Assembly: GCF_024806835.1 (NCBI RefSeq)
Contig: NZ_JANTYU010000001.1
Span: 1 to 64,000 of the forward strand
Length of the DNA: 64,000 nt
Direction: 5' to 3'
DNA from: Xanthomonas sp. 3793
GTDB lineage: Bacteria > Pseudomonadota > Gammaproteobacteria > Xanthomonadales > Xanthomonadaceae
Shown one piece after another: positions 28,701 through 35,745 of this stretch; within the stretch, counting starts at the first letter, position 1; every line of letters begins with the position of its first letter. Made by a program: the position numbers and the translations under genes. Below the pieces are notes generated by a model that saw only the letters and a list, made by a program, of their open reading frames with translations, had not been told where the DNA came from and made no database searches.

Positions 28701-28942
28701 GCCTCAACTACACCTTGCAGCGCACCGAAAAGCAGCTGTCGCTGCAGTTGCAACCCGGCCTGCTGATGCCGCCAGGTGGCGTGGTGTTTGTCTGGCCGTA
28801 TCAGGGCGAACCCGGCAAGGCCAGCGTCAACGGCGAAAGCGTGGATTGGCAAAATGGCGAGCTGCGGATCCAGCAGATGCCGGCCACCGTGCAGATCGAT
28901 GTGCCCGGCGCGGTGCGGCGGGCCGAGCGCGCCACGCAGTGA
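25775..28942 (+). CDS. Exported six-hairpin glycosidase candidate with two beta-sandwich modules
   Basis: A 1055-residue protein with a signal peptide (about 1-24, ending AAQA), starting at a GTG that overlaps the permease stop. Residues about 25-165 resemble a carbohydrate-binding jelly roll (LDGFNDIGAWRLVVSNQ). Residues about 175-300 resemble an F5/8 type C module (DGKPDTFWLSG to RYGIKEVQLQPL). The C-terminal half is an (alpha/alpha)6 glycosidase-like domain with YSRSWIRDGAMISEGLLRLG (about 619-638) and PENDSHGELIYNIAEYYRYT. Acidic residues near E676 and E682 are possible catalysts. Exact family and substrate are unassigned; context suggests glucan side-chain or oligosaccharide trimming. 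Confidence 0.82.
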   Translation: MKPVFLRLCAMAAFVTSAGAAQAQERVLDGFNDIGAWRLVVSNQVSGSLRPVATPSGGHALCLDYNFNGVSGYVGIRRTLPLDYPENYRIGFSLRGESPSNDLQLKLIDASGDNVWWVNRPGFNFPKNWTTFNYRKRNIEKAWGPGADKQLRSSADVEFTIYNKFGGKGTVCFDRLTLTPLPPEDTSPLKAEAITDTAPALEQRLADGKPDTFWLSGAVKQQTVTLDLGKVREFGGAVVQWVPGLQASQYAVRASADGRSWRDLRTVTAGAGGTDWLALPDTEARYLRFDLKDGPNWRYGIKEVQLQPLAFAATPNDFIKSLAGQLPRGSYPRGFSGEQPYWTILGLDGGTEQGLIGEDGAVEVGKGGFSIEPFVVTGGKVLHWSDVSSEQSLQDDYLPIPSVDWHHDLMNLRVTAFVQGTPDQAQLVARYQLHNTGKQARDFTLALAVRPFQVNPPAQFLNTLGGVSRIEQLAVDGAQVSVNGKPRVFAVQRPDAGFASAFDSGMDVSHLTAATPPTVTQVKDETGLASGVLLYRWTLEPGQKREVALVIPQTGAAQLPAGFDAEQAQRQVAQQWRGKLDRVRISVPAEGKPVVDTLRTALAHMLISRIGPRLQPGTRSYSRSWIRDGAMISEGLLRLGREDVVRDYVDWFAPYQFADGMVPCCVDDRGSDPVPENDSHGELIYNIAEYYRYTGDRPFLEKMWPHVAGAFDYMEKLRASERTEDNFMRNPAFYGMMPVSISHEGYSAKPVHSYWDNFWALRGYKDATLLAGALDRPEDVTRFSAARDEFSGDLIASLGAAVREHKLDFLPGSAELGDFDATSTTIALTPGGEQQRLPQDLLANTFERYWKEFSDRRDGKREWKDYTPYEWRNVAAFVRLGWRERAWDATAFFFKDRAPQPWNQWAEVVSRTPRTPFFVGDLPHAWVASDFVRSVLDMFAYMRESDQSIVIAAGTPTRWFEGKGIGIAELRTPYGRLNYTLQRTEKQLSLQLQPGLLMPPGGVVFVWPYQGEPGKASVNGESVDWQNGELRIQQMPATVQIDVPGAVRRAERATQ

Positions 28943-29919
28943 CGCCTGCGCCTTGGCCGGGACGGGCAGGGCCGCAACGGCGTTGCGCCAGCCTGGGTGC
29001 CGTCGTCGTCGCACTGGCGGTGTGCTGCGCACACGCGCAGGCAGGCCAGCGGCGTCAAGCTGGGCCATCGCCCGCTGCCGTGCAGTCAAGGCAGGGCGGC
29101 GCTACGGCTGCCGGCGACCGGGCAGGGCGGGCAGTTTCAGTTCCGTCTGCGCGCGGACTGACCCTGGTCACGCTGAACCTGCATCACGATCGCGAAGACT
29201 GGCCCGCGCGCCGCGCCTACATCGCCAAGGAACTCAAGCAACTGGCGCCGGATGTCATCGCCTTGCAGGAGGTCATCGAGCGGCGCGGCAGCGTGGAAAA
29301 CCAGGCTGCCTGGCTGGCGCGCAAGCTGGGGTACGAGGTGATCTTCGCCTCGGTCGATCCTGCCGGCGCCCCCAAGCGCTACGGCAATGCGTTACTCAGC
29401 CAGCGCAAGGTGCTGGCGCGGCATCAGCGCCTGCTGCAACCGCTGGACGACTACCGGGTTGCCGCGCATCTGCAGGTGGACGTGGATGGCCAGCCGGTCA
29501 ATGTCTACGTCACCCATCTCAACGAACGCGCCGATGCGCGCGGTACCGCAACGCGCACGCGCCAGGTCGGGGACCTGCTCGACTTCATTGCTGCCACCAG
29601 CGCGCAGGCGCCGGTGGTGATCGCCGGGGATTTCAATACTGCCGCCGACGCGCTGGATCTGGAGGCGCTACGCAAGGGCTATGGCGACAGCTATGGCAGC
29701 GTGCACCGCAACAGCGATGCCTCGGTCAGCACCTTGAATCTGCATGTCTTCGACACGCCGGCGCGGATCGACCACGTCTTCTTCCAGCAGAACCGCCTGC
29801 TCGCCCGCGAGGCCCGCATCCTGTTCGATACGCCTTACGCCGAGGGCCGCTGGGCATCGGATCACTACGGTGTGTGGGTACGCTTGCAGCTGGCGCCCGA
29901 TCAGCCAGCTGCCCCGTAA
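28939..29919 (+). CDS. Exported endonuclease/exonuclease/phosphatase-fold protein
   Basis: A 326-residue protein. A GTG start overlapping the upstream stop (GTGA) yields a signal peptide of about 36 residues ending AHAQA. A low-complexity stretch follows, then an EEP domain from about 74. Family motifs are LVTLNLHHD, APDVIALQEV (metal-binding Glu), YVTHLNERADARG, VVIAGDFNTAADA and ASDHYGVWVRL (catalytic His). Possible substrates are phosphodiesters or phosphate-substituted glycans or lipids. As the last gene of the carbohydrate operon it may remove a phosphorylated substituent, which is inference. Confidence 0.83.
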   Translation: MTPAPWPGRAGPQRRCASLGAVVVALAVCCAHAQAGQRRQAGPSPAAVQSRQGGATAAGDRAGRAVSVPSARGLTLVTLNLHHDREDWPARRAYIAKELKQLAPDVIALQEVIERRGSVENQAAWLARKLGYEVIFASVDPAGAPKRYGNALLSQRKVLARHQRLLQPLDDYRVAAHLQVDVDGQPVNVYVTHLNERADARGTATRTRQVGDLLDFIAATSAQAPVVIAGDFNTAADALDLEALRKGYGDSYGSVHRNSDASVSTLNLHVFDTPARIDHVFFQQNRLLAREARILFDTPYAEGRWASDHYGVWVRLQLAPDQPAAP

Positions 29920-29925
29920 CGCCAT

Positions 29926-29999
29926 CGTCGTAGGAGCGCACCCGGGCGCGACTCGCACTATCGATAACGCCCGTCGCGCCCAGGTGCGCTCTTACGATG
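29926..29999. repeat. Palindromic TAGGAGCGCAC element, copy 2
   Basis: Arms 29926-29952 and 29973-29999 are 27-base inverted repeats with three mismatches. They carry the same TAGGAGCGCAC...GTGCGCTC core as 16480-16544. It fills the space between two convergent genes and may serve as a transcription end for both. Confidence 0.75.
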
Positions 30000-30024
30000 C
30001 GTCGATGGACCACAGGGTTTTCAA

Positions 30025-31257
30025 TCACCCATGCAGGCGATTGAAGATCTGCACGCCGGCCAGCCACACCCCGGCCATGCTGCCGAAGTTGGTCAGCAGA
30101 AACGTCAGCACCACCCGCGACACGCGATTGCGATACCAGCCGCGCAGGGTCTGCGCATCGTCGCGCAGCGACAGGAAATCCCCATAAGCCGGCTTGCGCA
30201 TATGCACTTCGACCAACGCCGCGAAGGCACCGGTCGGTACGCTCAGCCGGAACGGCTTGAACGGTGCCACCAGTGCTGCGGTCAGGATGCTCAGCGGGTG
30301 GCTGCCGGCCAGCAGACAGCCCAGCGCGGCCAGGCCGCCGGTGTACATCGCCCACTGCAGCAACAGGTCGGTGCCCATGCTCAGGCCGCCGCGCCAGAAG
30401 CCGATGCCGATGCCGGTAATGATCACCGCCAGGATGCCCAGCGTGATCCAGGGAACGCGCTTGCGCTGCTGCACGTATTCCAGCGACTCGCGCAGCGGGC
30501 CGGGCGCATCGGTGTCCTGTTCCAGATGCCGCGCAAGCCCGGCCAGATGTCCGGCGCCGACGACCGCCAGCACTTCGTGCTGACCGGCACCGGCTTCCTC
30601 GCGCAGGCGCGTGGCCATGTAGCGATCGCGCTCGGCAATCACCGTCTCGTACAGCTCCGGGCTCTCGCTGGCGAAGTCGCCGAAGCTTGCCTCCAGCATG
30701 TCGCCCTGCTTGAGCTTCTCGATTTCCTCTTCGCCCACTTCGTCGGCCGCAAACAGGCCGCCGAGCAGGCCGCCAGCCAGTTTCATCTTGCCGAAGAATC
30801 CCAACCGCCCGGACGCACGCTTGAAGGTCAGCCCGACTTCGCGATCGATCAGGTGCACCGGCAGCCCTTGCGCACGCGCCAGATTCACCGCTTCCTTCAA
30901 TTCCGCGCCCGGCTCGATGCCGAGCTGTTTGGCCAGCCGGCGCTGATAGGCGGCCAACGCCAGGTTGGCGGCAAACAAGGCCACGCGCCCCTTGCGGATC
31001 ACCTGCACCAGATCCAGCCGGGCCAGTGCGTCCGGGTCGCTGAGCGCCTGCAGCCGTTGCGCGTCCAGTTCCACCGCTACCGCATCGTAGCGGCCGCTGC
31101 CGATCGCCCGCTGCACCGCGGCGACGCTCGCCAGCGAGACGTGGGCAGTCCCCAGCAAGGTGTAGCGCACGCCGTCGCGTTCGACGATGCGGTGCGGCTG
31201 GCCGGACAGTGCATCGTCCAGAAGGTGGGGAGTCTGCTCGGTCATGGGGTCATTCAT
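30025..31257 (-). CDS. TraB/PrgY family membrane protein
   Basis: A 410-residue protein with an N-terminal TraB domain. The domain shows the GTAHVS motif near residue 32, a conserved Glu in VAVELDAQR, and VVGAGHLAGLARHL at about 230. Four membrane helices lie in the C-terminal part. The fold is related to Tiki/erythromycin-esterase-type hydrolases and a metal-dependent peptidase role has been suggested for relatives; the bacterial function is unknown. Either ATG 31257 (overlapping the acetyltransferase stop) or 31245 could start it. Confidence 0.85.
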   Translation of the reverse strand: MNDPMTEQTPHLLDDALSGQPHRIVERDGVRYTLLGTAHVSLASVAAVQRAIGSGRYDAVAVELDAQRLQALSDPDALARLDLVQVIRKGRVALFAANLALAAYQRRLAKQLGIEPGAELKEAVNLARAQGLPVHLIDREVGLTFKRASGRLGFFGKMKLAGGLLGGLFAADEVGEEEIEKLKQGDMLEASFGDFASESPELYETVIAERDRYMATRLREEAGAGQHEVLAVVGAGHLAGLARHLEQDTDAPGPLRESLEYVQQRKRVPWITLGILAVIITGIGIGFWRGGLSMGTDLLLQWAMYTGGLAALGCLLAGSHPLSILTAALVAPFKPFRLSVPTGAFAALVEVHMRKPAYGDFLSLRDDAQTLRGWYRNRVSRVVLTFLLTNFGSMAGVWLAGVQIFNRLHG

Positions 31258-31777
31258 CAGAAGGGGGGACGGTGTCGCCTGGGCCGAGCGCGCGTTGCAT
31301 CTGCACGCCGTCCAGCCAGCGACCCTGTTTGCGGCCGATACCGGTGAACACTCCGACCGTGCGAAATCCAAAACGTTCATGCAGCCGCAGCGATGCCTGG
31401 TTACCGGCATCGCCGATCACCGCAATCATTTGCCGATCGCCACGCTGCTCGCAGCGTGCGATCAGCTCGCCCAGCAGCGCCTTGCCGATCCCGCGGCCCT
31501 GCATGTCGGCAGCGAGATAGATCGAATTCTCCACCGTCCAGCGATAGCCCGCACGTGCGCGATAGGCGCTGGCGTAGGCGTAGCCGACAACGGCGCCATC
31601 ATGTTCTGCCACCAGATACGGGTAACCGGCATCCACGATCGCGCGCATGCGCGCATGCATTTCCGCGCTCGACGGCGCGCTGTATTCGTAGGTATTGAAC
31701 CCGGCGATCTGCTCCGCATAGATCGCGGTGATCGCCGGGATGTCCGCATCGCGGACTGCACGCAGCTCGACGGGCAT
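31250..31777 (-). CDS. GNAT-family N-acetyltransferase (phosphinothricin acetyltransferase-like)
   Basis: A 175-residue acetyltransferase resembling the Pat/MddA group that acetylates phosphinothricin or methionine sulfoximine-type substrates. Motifs include FNTYEYSAPS, VGYAYASAYRARAGYRWTVE, the acetyl-CoA loop QGRGIGKALLGELIARCEQ and NQASLRLHERFGF. It starts 4 bases after the aguB stop and overlaps the TraB gene, so it is part of the agmatine operon. A polyamine or agmatine analogue is therefore a possible substrate. Confidence 0.85.
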   Translation of the reverse strand: MPVELRAVRDADIPAITAIYAEQIAGFNTYEYSAPSSAEMHARMRAIVDAGYPYLVAEHDGAVVGYAYASAYRARAGYRWTVENSIYLAADMQGRGIGKALLGELIARCEQRGDRQMIAVIGDAGNQASLRLHERFGFRTVGVFTGIGRKQGRWLDGVQMQRALGPGDTVPPSDE

Positions 31778-31781
31778 GCGA

Positions 31782-32666
31782 TCAGTCGATGTAACGCTTG
31801 AGCAGGTCGCCATACGCGTCGATGCGACGGTCGCGCAGGAACGGCCAGATGCGCCGCACATGCTCGCTGCGCTGCAGGTCGACATCGCAGATCAGCACGG
31901 TCGGGTCCTGGCCGGCTTCGGCGATGAACTCGCCTTGCGGCCCCAGCACATGGCTGTTGCCCCAGAACTGGATGCCGGACGCGCCCAGCGGCGAGGGCTC
32001 ATGGCCGACGCGGTTGCACGACAGCACAGGCACGCCATTGGCCACTGCATGCCCGCGATGGCTCAGGATCCACGCATCGCGCTGACGCTCCTGCTCGGGT
32101 TGCTGGTCGTCCGGATCCCAGCCGATCGCGGTGGGGTAGAGCAGTAGTTCCGCACCGGCCAGCGCCATCAGGCGCGCGGCCTCCGGATACCACTGGTCCC
32201 AGCACACCAGGACGCCCAGGCGGCCCACCGAGGTGTCGATCGGCGTGAAGCCCAGATCGCCCGGCGTGAAGTAGAACTTCTCGTAGAAGCCCGGGTCGTC
32301 GGGGATGTGCATCTTGCGGTACTTGCCGAGCAGGCGGCCGTCCTTTTCGAACACCACTGCGGTGTTGTGATACAGGCCGGCGGCACGGCGCTCGAATAAC
32401 GAGGCAACCAGCACCACGCCGTGCTGTCTGGCCAGCGCACTCAGGCGCTCGGTGCTCGGGCCGGGGATTGGCTCGGCCAGATCGAATTCGTCCACCGACT
32501 CGTGCTGACAGAAATACGCGCCGTTATGCAGCTCCTGCAGCAGCACCAGCTTGGCGCCCTGTGCGGCGGCTTCGGCCACGCGCGATTCGATGATGGCCAG
32601 GTTGGCCTCGGCGTCGCCGTGGTTGCGCTCTTGAATCAGCGCGACAGAAAGAACGTGACCGGACAT
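31782..32666 (-). CDS. aguB: N-carbamoylputrescine amidase
   Basis: It hydrolyses N-carbamoylputrescine to putrescine, CO2 and ammonia, the last step of the agmatine route. The 294-residue nitrilase-superfamily protein has triad residues E45 (LLQELHNGAYFC), K118 (KYRKMHIPDD) and C155 (VLVCWDQWYPEA). The sequences FYEKFYFTPGD and TAIGWDPDD are characteristic of AguB. aguA lies 112 bases upstream on the same strand. Confidence 0.95.
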   Translation of the reverse strand: MSGHVLSVALIQERNHGDAEANLAIIESRVAEAAAQGAKLVLLQELHNGAYFCQHESVDEFDLAEPIPGPSTERLSALARQHGVVLVASLFERRAAGLYHNTAVVFEKDGRLLGKYRKMHIPDDPGFYEKFYFTPGDLGFTPIDTSVGRLGVLVCWDQWYPEAARLMALAGAELLLYPTAIGWDPDDQQPEQERQRDAWILSHRGHAVANGVPVLSCNRVGHEPSPLGASGIQFWGNSHVLGPQGEFIAEAGQDPTVLICDVDLQRSEHVRRIWPFLRDRRIDAYGDLLKRYID

Positions 32667-32778
32667 GGCATCTCATCCTGCAAAGGTGCGCACTAAGGTA
32701 GCGCGCCATGGCATAACACCGGCCTGCCGGCCGGAACAAGAAACGACGCAGCGTGTGCAGCCGCGTCGAACGCAACGC

Positions 32779-33813
32779 CTAGGCGGCGAGCAGGCCGGCC
32801 GGCAGCTGCATGGTCAAACAATGCAGGCTGCCGTTCTGCCAGATCAGCGCACGGCACGGCACCGGCACGATTTCGTGCTGCGGAAACGCTTCGGCCAGCA
32901 CTGCCTGCGCGGTCGCATCGGCCTTGTCGCCATACGCCGGCATCAGCACCGCGCCATTGACGATCAGGAAGTTGGCATACGACGCGGCCAGGCGACGGCC
33001 CTGATCCAGGATCGGCTCGGCCCACGGCAGCACGAACAGGCGGTACGGCTGCCCGTCGGCGGTGCGCAGCGCTGCCAGCTCGTTGCCCATCGCCTGCAGT
33101 TCGGCGTAGTGCGAATCGCCCGGAACATCGCAGCCCTGGTAGACGATCGCATCCGGGCCGGCAAAGCGCGCCAGCGTATCGATATGCGCGTCGGTGTCGT
33201 CGCCCTCGAGGTAGCCGTGGTCCAGCCACAGCACGCGATCCTGCGACAGCCATGCAGCAAGATCGCTGCTCAGCGACTCACGGGTGCGCTGCGGGTGACG
33301 TTCGTGCAGGCAGGTCCAGGTAGTGAGCAGGGTGCCGGCGCCGTCGGTCTCGATCGCACCACCTTCCAGCGCAAAATCCACCGTCTGTACCGGGGCGGGC
33401 ACGAAGACCTGTGCCGCTTCCAGCGAGCTCACCAATTGGTCGTCCAGGCCGGCCTCGAACTTGCCGCCCCAGCCGGTGAAGCGGAAATCCATCAGGCGGA
33501 AGCCGCCATCCTGGCGCAGCGTGATCGGGCCGGAATCGCGCAGCCAGGTGTCGTTGTAGGCGGCGATCACAAACCGCACGCGCGCCATGTCCACCCGCGC
33601 CGAACGCAGTCGCGCTTCGGCATAGATCTGCAGATCGTCATCGGCCACGCAGATGACCACCGGTTCGAAGCGGGAGATCGCGGTGACCAGCGCGATGTAG
33701 GTCTCTTCCACATCTGCCAGGCGCTCGGCCCAATCGGTACCGGCATGCGGCCACGCAAGCAGCACGGCGGATTGGGGTTCCCACTCGGCGGGAAAGCGAA
33801 GACGGTCGGTCAT
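32779..33813 (-). CDS. aguA: Agmatine deiminase
   Basis: It converts agmatine to N-carbamoylputrescine and ammonia. The 344-residue protein belongs to the peptidylarginine deiminase family, with FPAEWEPQSAVLLAWPH at the N-terminus, NDTWLRDSGPI, FTGWGGKF, DHGYLEGDDTDAHIDTLARF and the catalytic cysteine C332 in NGSLHCLTMQ. The start chosen is MTDRLRFP; a start three codons upstream is possible. Together with aguB it gives a complete arginine-decarboxylase-dependent putrescine route. Confidence 0.95.
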   Translation of the reverse strand: MTDRLRFPAEWEPQSAVLLAWPHAGTDWAERLADVEETYIALVTAISRFEPVVICVADDDLQIYAEARLRSARVDMARVRFVIAAYNDTWLRDSGPITLRQDGGFRLMDFRFTGWGGKFEAGLDDQLVSSLEAAQVFVPAPVQTVDFALEGGAIETDGAGTLLTTWTCLHERHPQRTRESLSSDLAAWLSQDRVLWLDHGYLEGDDTDAHIDTLARFAGPDAIVYQGCDVPGDSHYAELQAMGNELAALRTADGQPYRLFVLPWAEPILDQGRRLAASYANFLIVNGAVLMPAYGDKADATAQAVLAEAFPQHEIVPVPCRALIWQNGSLHCLTMQLPAGLLAA

Positions 33814-34041
33814 GCCAGGCAATACTCATCTTGGTGTCCGGGCAGCGGCCCGGACGTTCATCGATACCCCGCACCCGAGTGCAGGCTCTTGCGATCCTGG
33901 CGCAGGTTGCCGCGCCAGGCATTGATGCAGATTCGCAGCAACGCATGTCCGAGTGCTGACGGACCAGCGACGTTGTGATGCGACGCATTGGGCCGGACCT
34001 GCAGCGCGATGTCTGCAAACTGGCCGAGGTGATCTCAAGTC

Positions 34042-34371
34042 CTACTTGATGGGCGGCTTCGGCCCGATCTCGTTGGCGTCGGCCTGGTTGGCCACCACAT
34101 CGATCACCTTGCTTTTTTCGAAGTACACGGTGAATGCCGGATACACCCAGCGGTGGATCGTCGGCCACTGGCGCTTCTGGCCGCCGCGCGGGTCGAGCTT
34201 TTCCTGCGGCGCACCGTAGCGGCCTTCGACCTGGCTCATGCTGTCGCCACGCAGGGGCAGGGCGGCGGCGGGCTTTTGCTGTGCACGATCGACCAGCAGC
34301 GTTTCGGCAGACGCGGCGGCACTGATCCCCATCAGCGCGATCAGCGGCAGGACTAACAAACGGTTGCGCAT
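34042..34371 (-). CDS. Small exported protein, function unknown
   Basis: A 109-residue protein with a signal peptide ending ASAE at about 22. The mature part has the segment GDSMSQVEGRYGAPQEKLDP, reminiscent of SmpA/BamE-like folds in which M-x-x-V-x-x-x-x-G-x-P is common. The C-terminus WVYPAFTVYFEKSKVIDVV suits a beta strand pair. No lipobox is present. It stands alone between aguA and rpmJ on the minus strand. Confidence 0.75.
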   Translation of the reverse strand: MRNRLLVLPLIALMGISAAASAETLLVDRAQQKPAAALPLRGDSMSQVEGRYGAPQEKLDPRGGQKRQWPTIHRWVYPAFTVYFEKSKVIDVVANQADANEIGPKPPIK

Positions 34372-34530
34372 GTCATCTACTCCCCAGTGGACAAGATTCG
34401 GACGGTGATTACAGCAAAAAACCACAGCAGGCGTCGGCGCGGTGCATACCGATCGGCGGCCGCGTCAGCGTGTGGCCGCAGGTCGCGTCTCAACGCGCCA
34501 GGGACGGCGGTGCATCAGGCATCGGCCAAG

Positions 34531-34556
34531 AAAAAACCGCCCGGAGGCGGCTTTCT
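34531..34556 (-). terminator. Intrinsic terminator after rpmJ
   Basis: On the minus strand CCGCC pairs with GGCGG (34537-34541 with 34546-34550), followed directly by TTTTTT. It lies 31 bases after the L36 stop codon. Confidence 0.8.
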
Positions 34557-34581
34557 CGGGTCTGGCACGCACAGCAATTAC

Positions 34582-34707
34582 TTAGCGCTGACGCGCCTTG
34601 AAACGCGGGTTCGACTTGCAGATCACGAAGACCTTGCCGCGGCGGCGGACCACCTTGCAGTCGCGGTGACGGGTCTTCGCAGACTTCAGGGAGGACAGGA
34701 CTTTCAT
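34582..34707 (-). CDS. rpmJ: 50S ribosomal protein L36, zinc-free (C-) type
   Basis: A 41-residue ribosomal protein beginning [20 protein letters not shown] and ending NPRFKARQR. Only two cysteines remain and the four-ligand zinc site of classical L36 is incomplete, so it belongs to the zinc-independent type B (YkgO-like). It is monocistronic with its own terminator, outside the spc ribosomal operon. The start is set by homology. Confidence 0.93.
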
Positions 34708-34879
34708 GGCACACCTCGGCGTAAACGGTTGGATTCGATGGAAGAGTGCGCGCGATCGAGGCTGCACCCGGAATTAAGCCGGCAATTCTAACCGGCTTTT
34801 CGTCGTGCTTTCAAGTGGTTGCATCGCAATCGCTGCGAGCGGCGCTACACTACCGCCTGATGACCTTCCGGAAACCTGA

Positions 34880-35563
34880 ATGACCGACCTCTCGCCCGTC
34901 CTCACCATCGATGGTCCCTCCGGTGCCGGCAAGGGCACGGTCAGCCGCATCGTGGCTGCCCGGCTGAGCTGGCACTACCTCGATTCGGGCGCACTCTACC
35001 GCGCGGTGGGTGTGGCGGCGAGCTGGGCCGATCTGGATGTCTCCGACCCGGCCGCGCTGGTGCGCTGCACCTTCGACACCAGGGTCGAGTTCGACGATGC
35101 GGGCGAGGCGGGGCTGCGGGTGCTGGTCAATGGCGTGGATGCGACCGGCGAACTGCGCCTGGAAACCACCGGCGCCCTGGCTTCGGCCATTGCGGCGATT
35201 CCCGAGGTGCGCAGCGCGCTGAAGGAGCGTCAACGCGCATTCAGGCGCGCTCCCGGCCTGGTCGCCGATGGGCGCGACATGGGTACGGTGATCTTCCCCG
35301 ATGCCGCCTTCAAGGTGTTTCTGACCGCCAGTGCCGAAGAACGTGCGGGCCGTCGCCATAAACAGTTGATGGAAAAGGGTGTTTCGGTTATCTTTGACGA
35401 CCTGCTGCGCGAGATCATGGCCCGAGATGCCAGGGATGCCCAGCGGGTGGTGGCGCCATTGCGGCCGGCCGAAGACGCCGTGCTGATCGATACCAGCGGC
35501 ATAGGGATCGAGGATGTCGTCCAGCGTGTGGTCGGGGTGTTGTCCGCCCGCACGTCGTCGTAA
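34880..35563 (+). CDS. cmk: Cytidylate kinase
   Basis: It phosphorylates CMP and dCMP. The 227-residue protein has the P-loop GPSGAGKGT (12-20), [10 protein letters not shown] for nucleotide monophosphate binding, [20 protein letters not shown] and the LID-like [10 protein letters not shown]. It directly precedes rpsA, the usual proteobacterial arrangement. The start at 34880 is supported by the N-terminal strand preceding the P-loop. Confidence 0.96.
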   Translation: MTDLSPVLTIDGPSGAGKGTVSRIVAARLSWHYLDSGALYRAVGVAASWADLDVSDPAALVRCTFDTRVEFDDAGEAGLRVLVNGVDATGELRLETTGALASAIAAIPEVRSALKERQRAFRRAPGLVADGRDMGTVIFPDAAFKVFLTASAEERAGRRHKQLMEKGVSVIFDDLLREIMARDARDAQRVVAPLRPAEDAVLIDTSGIGIEDVVQRVVGVLSARTSS

Positions 35564-35745
35564 GCGTTCCGCAAGCGGGCAGGTCCCGCCGACCGTAAGG
35601 CGTTCCAAGCTCCGTCGCGCATCCTGCGTGGCGGTTCTACTACTTCTAAACCGACTCGTTGTTGGGGTCGACCAACAGGCTGGGCGGTCCGTCTCTGTCG
35701 CAATCCGACGACCGGCGCCCGTGTGTTCAACTGAGTAAAATCCAA
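35564..35745 (+). promoter_or_regulatory. rpsA leader region
   Basis: A 182-base untranslated space between cmk and rpsA. In gammaproteobacteria the rpsA leader folds into hairpins that S1 uses for translational autocontrol. The sequence here is rich in short inverted repeats, but I could not define the structure. The immediate upstream sequence (GAGTAAAATCCAA) has only a weak Shine-Dalgarno match. Confidence 0.45.

Noticed and set aside
25739-29089. 1116-codon minus-strand open frame
   Set aside because: It mirrors the six-hairpin glycosidase gene. The composition is that of a codon shadow and it lacks domains.
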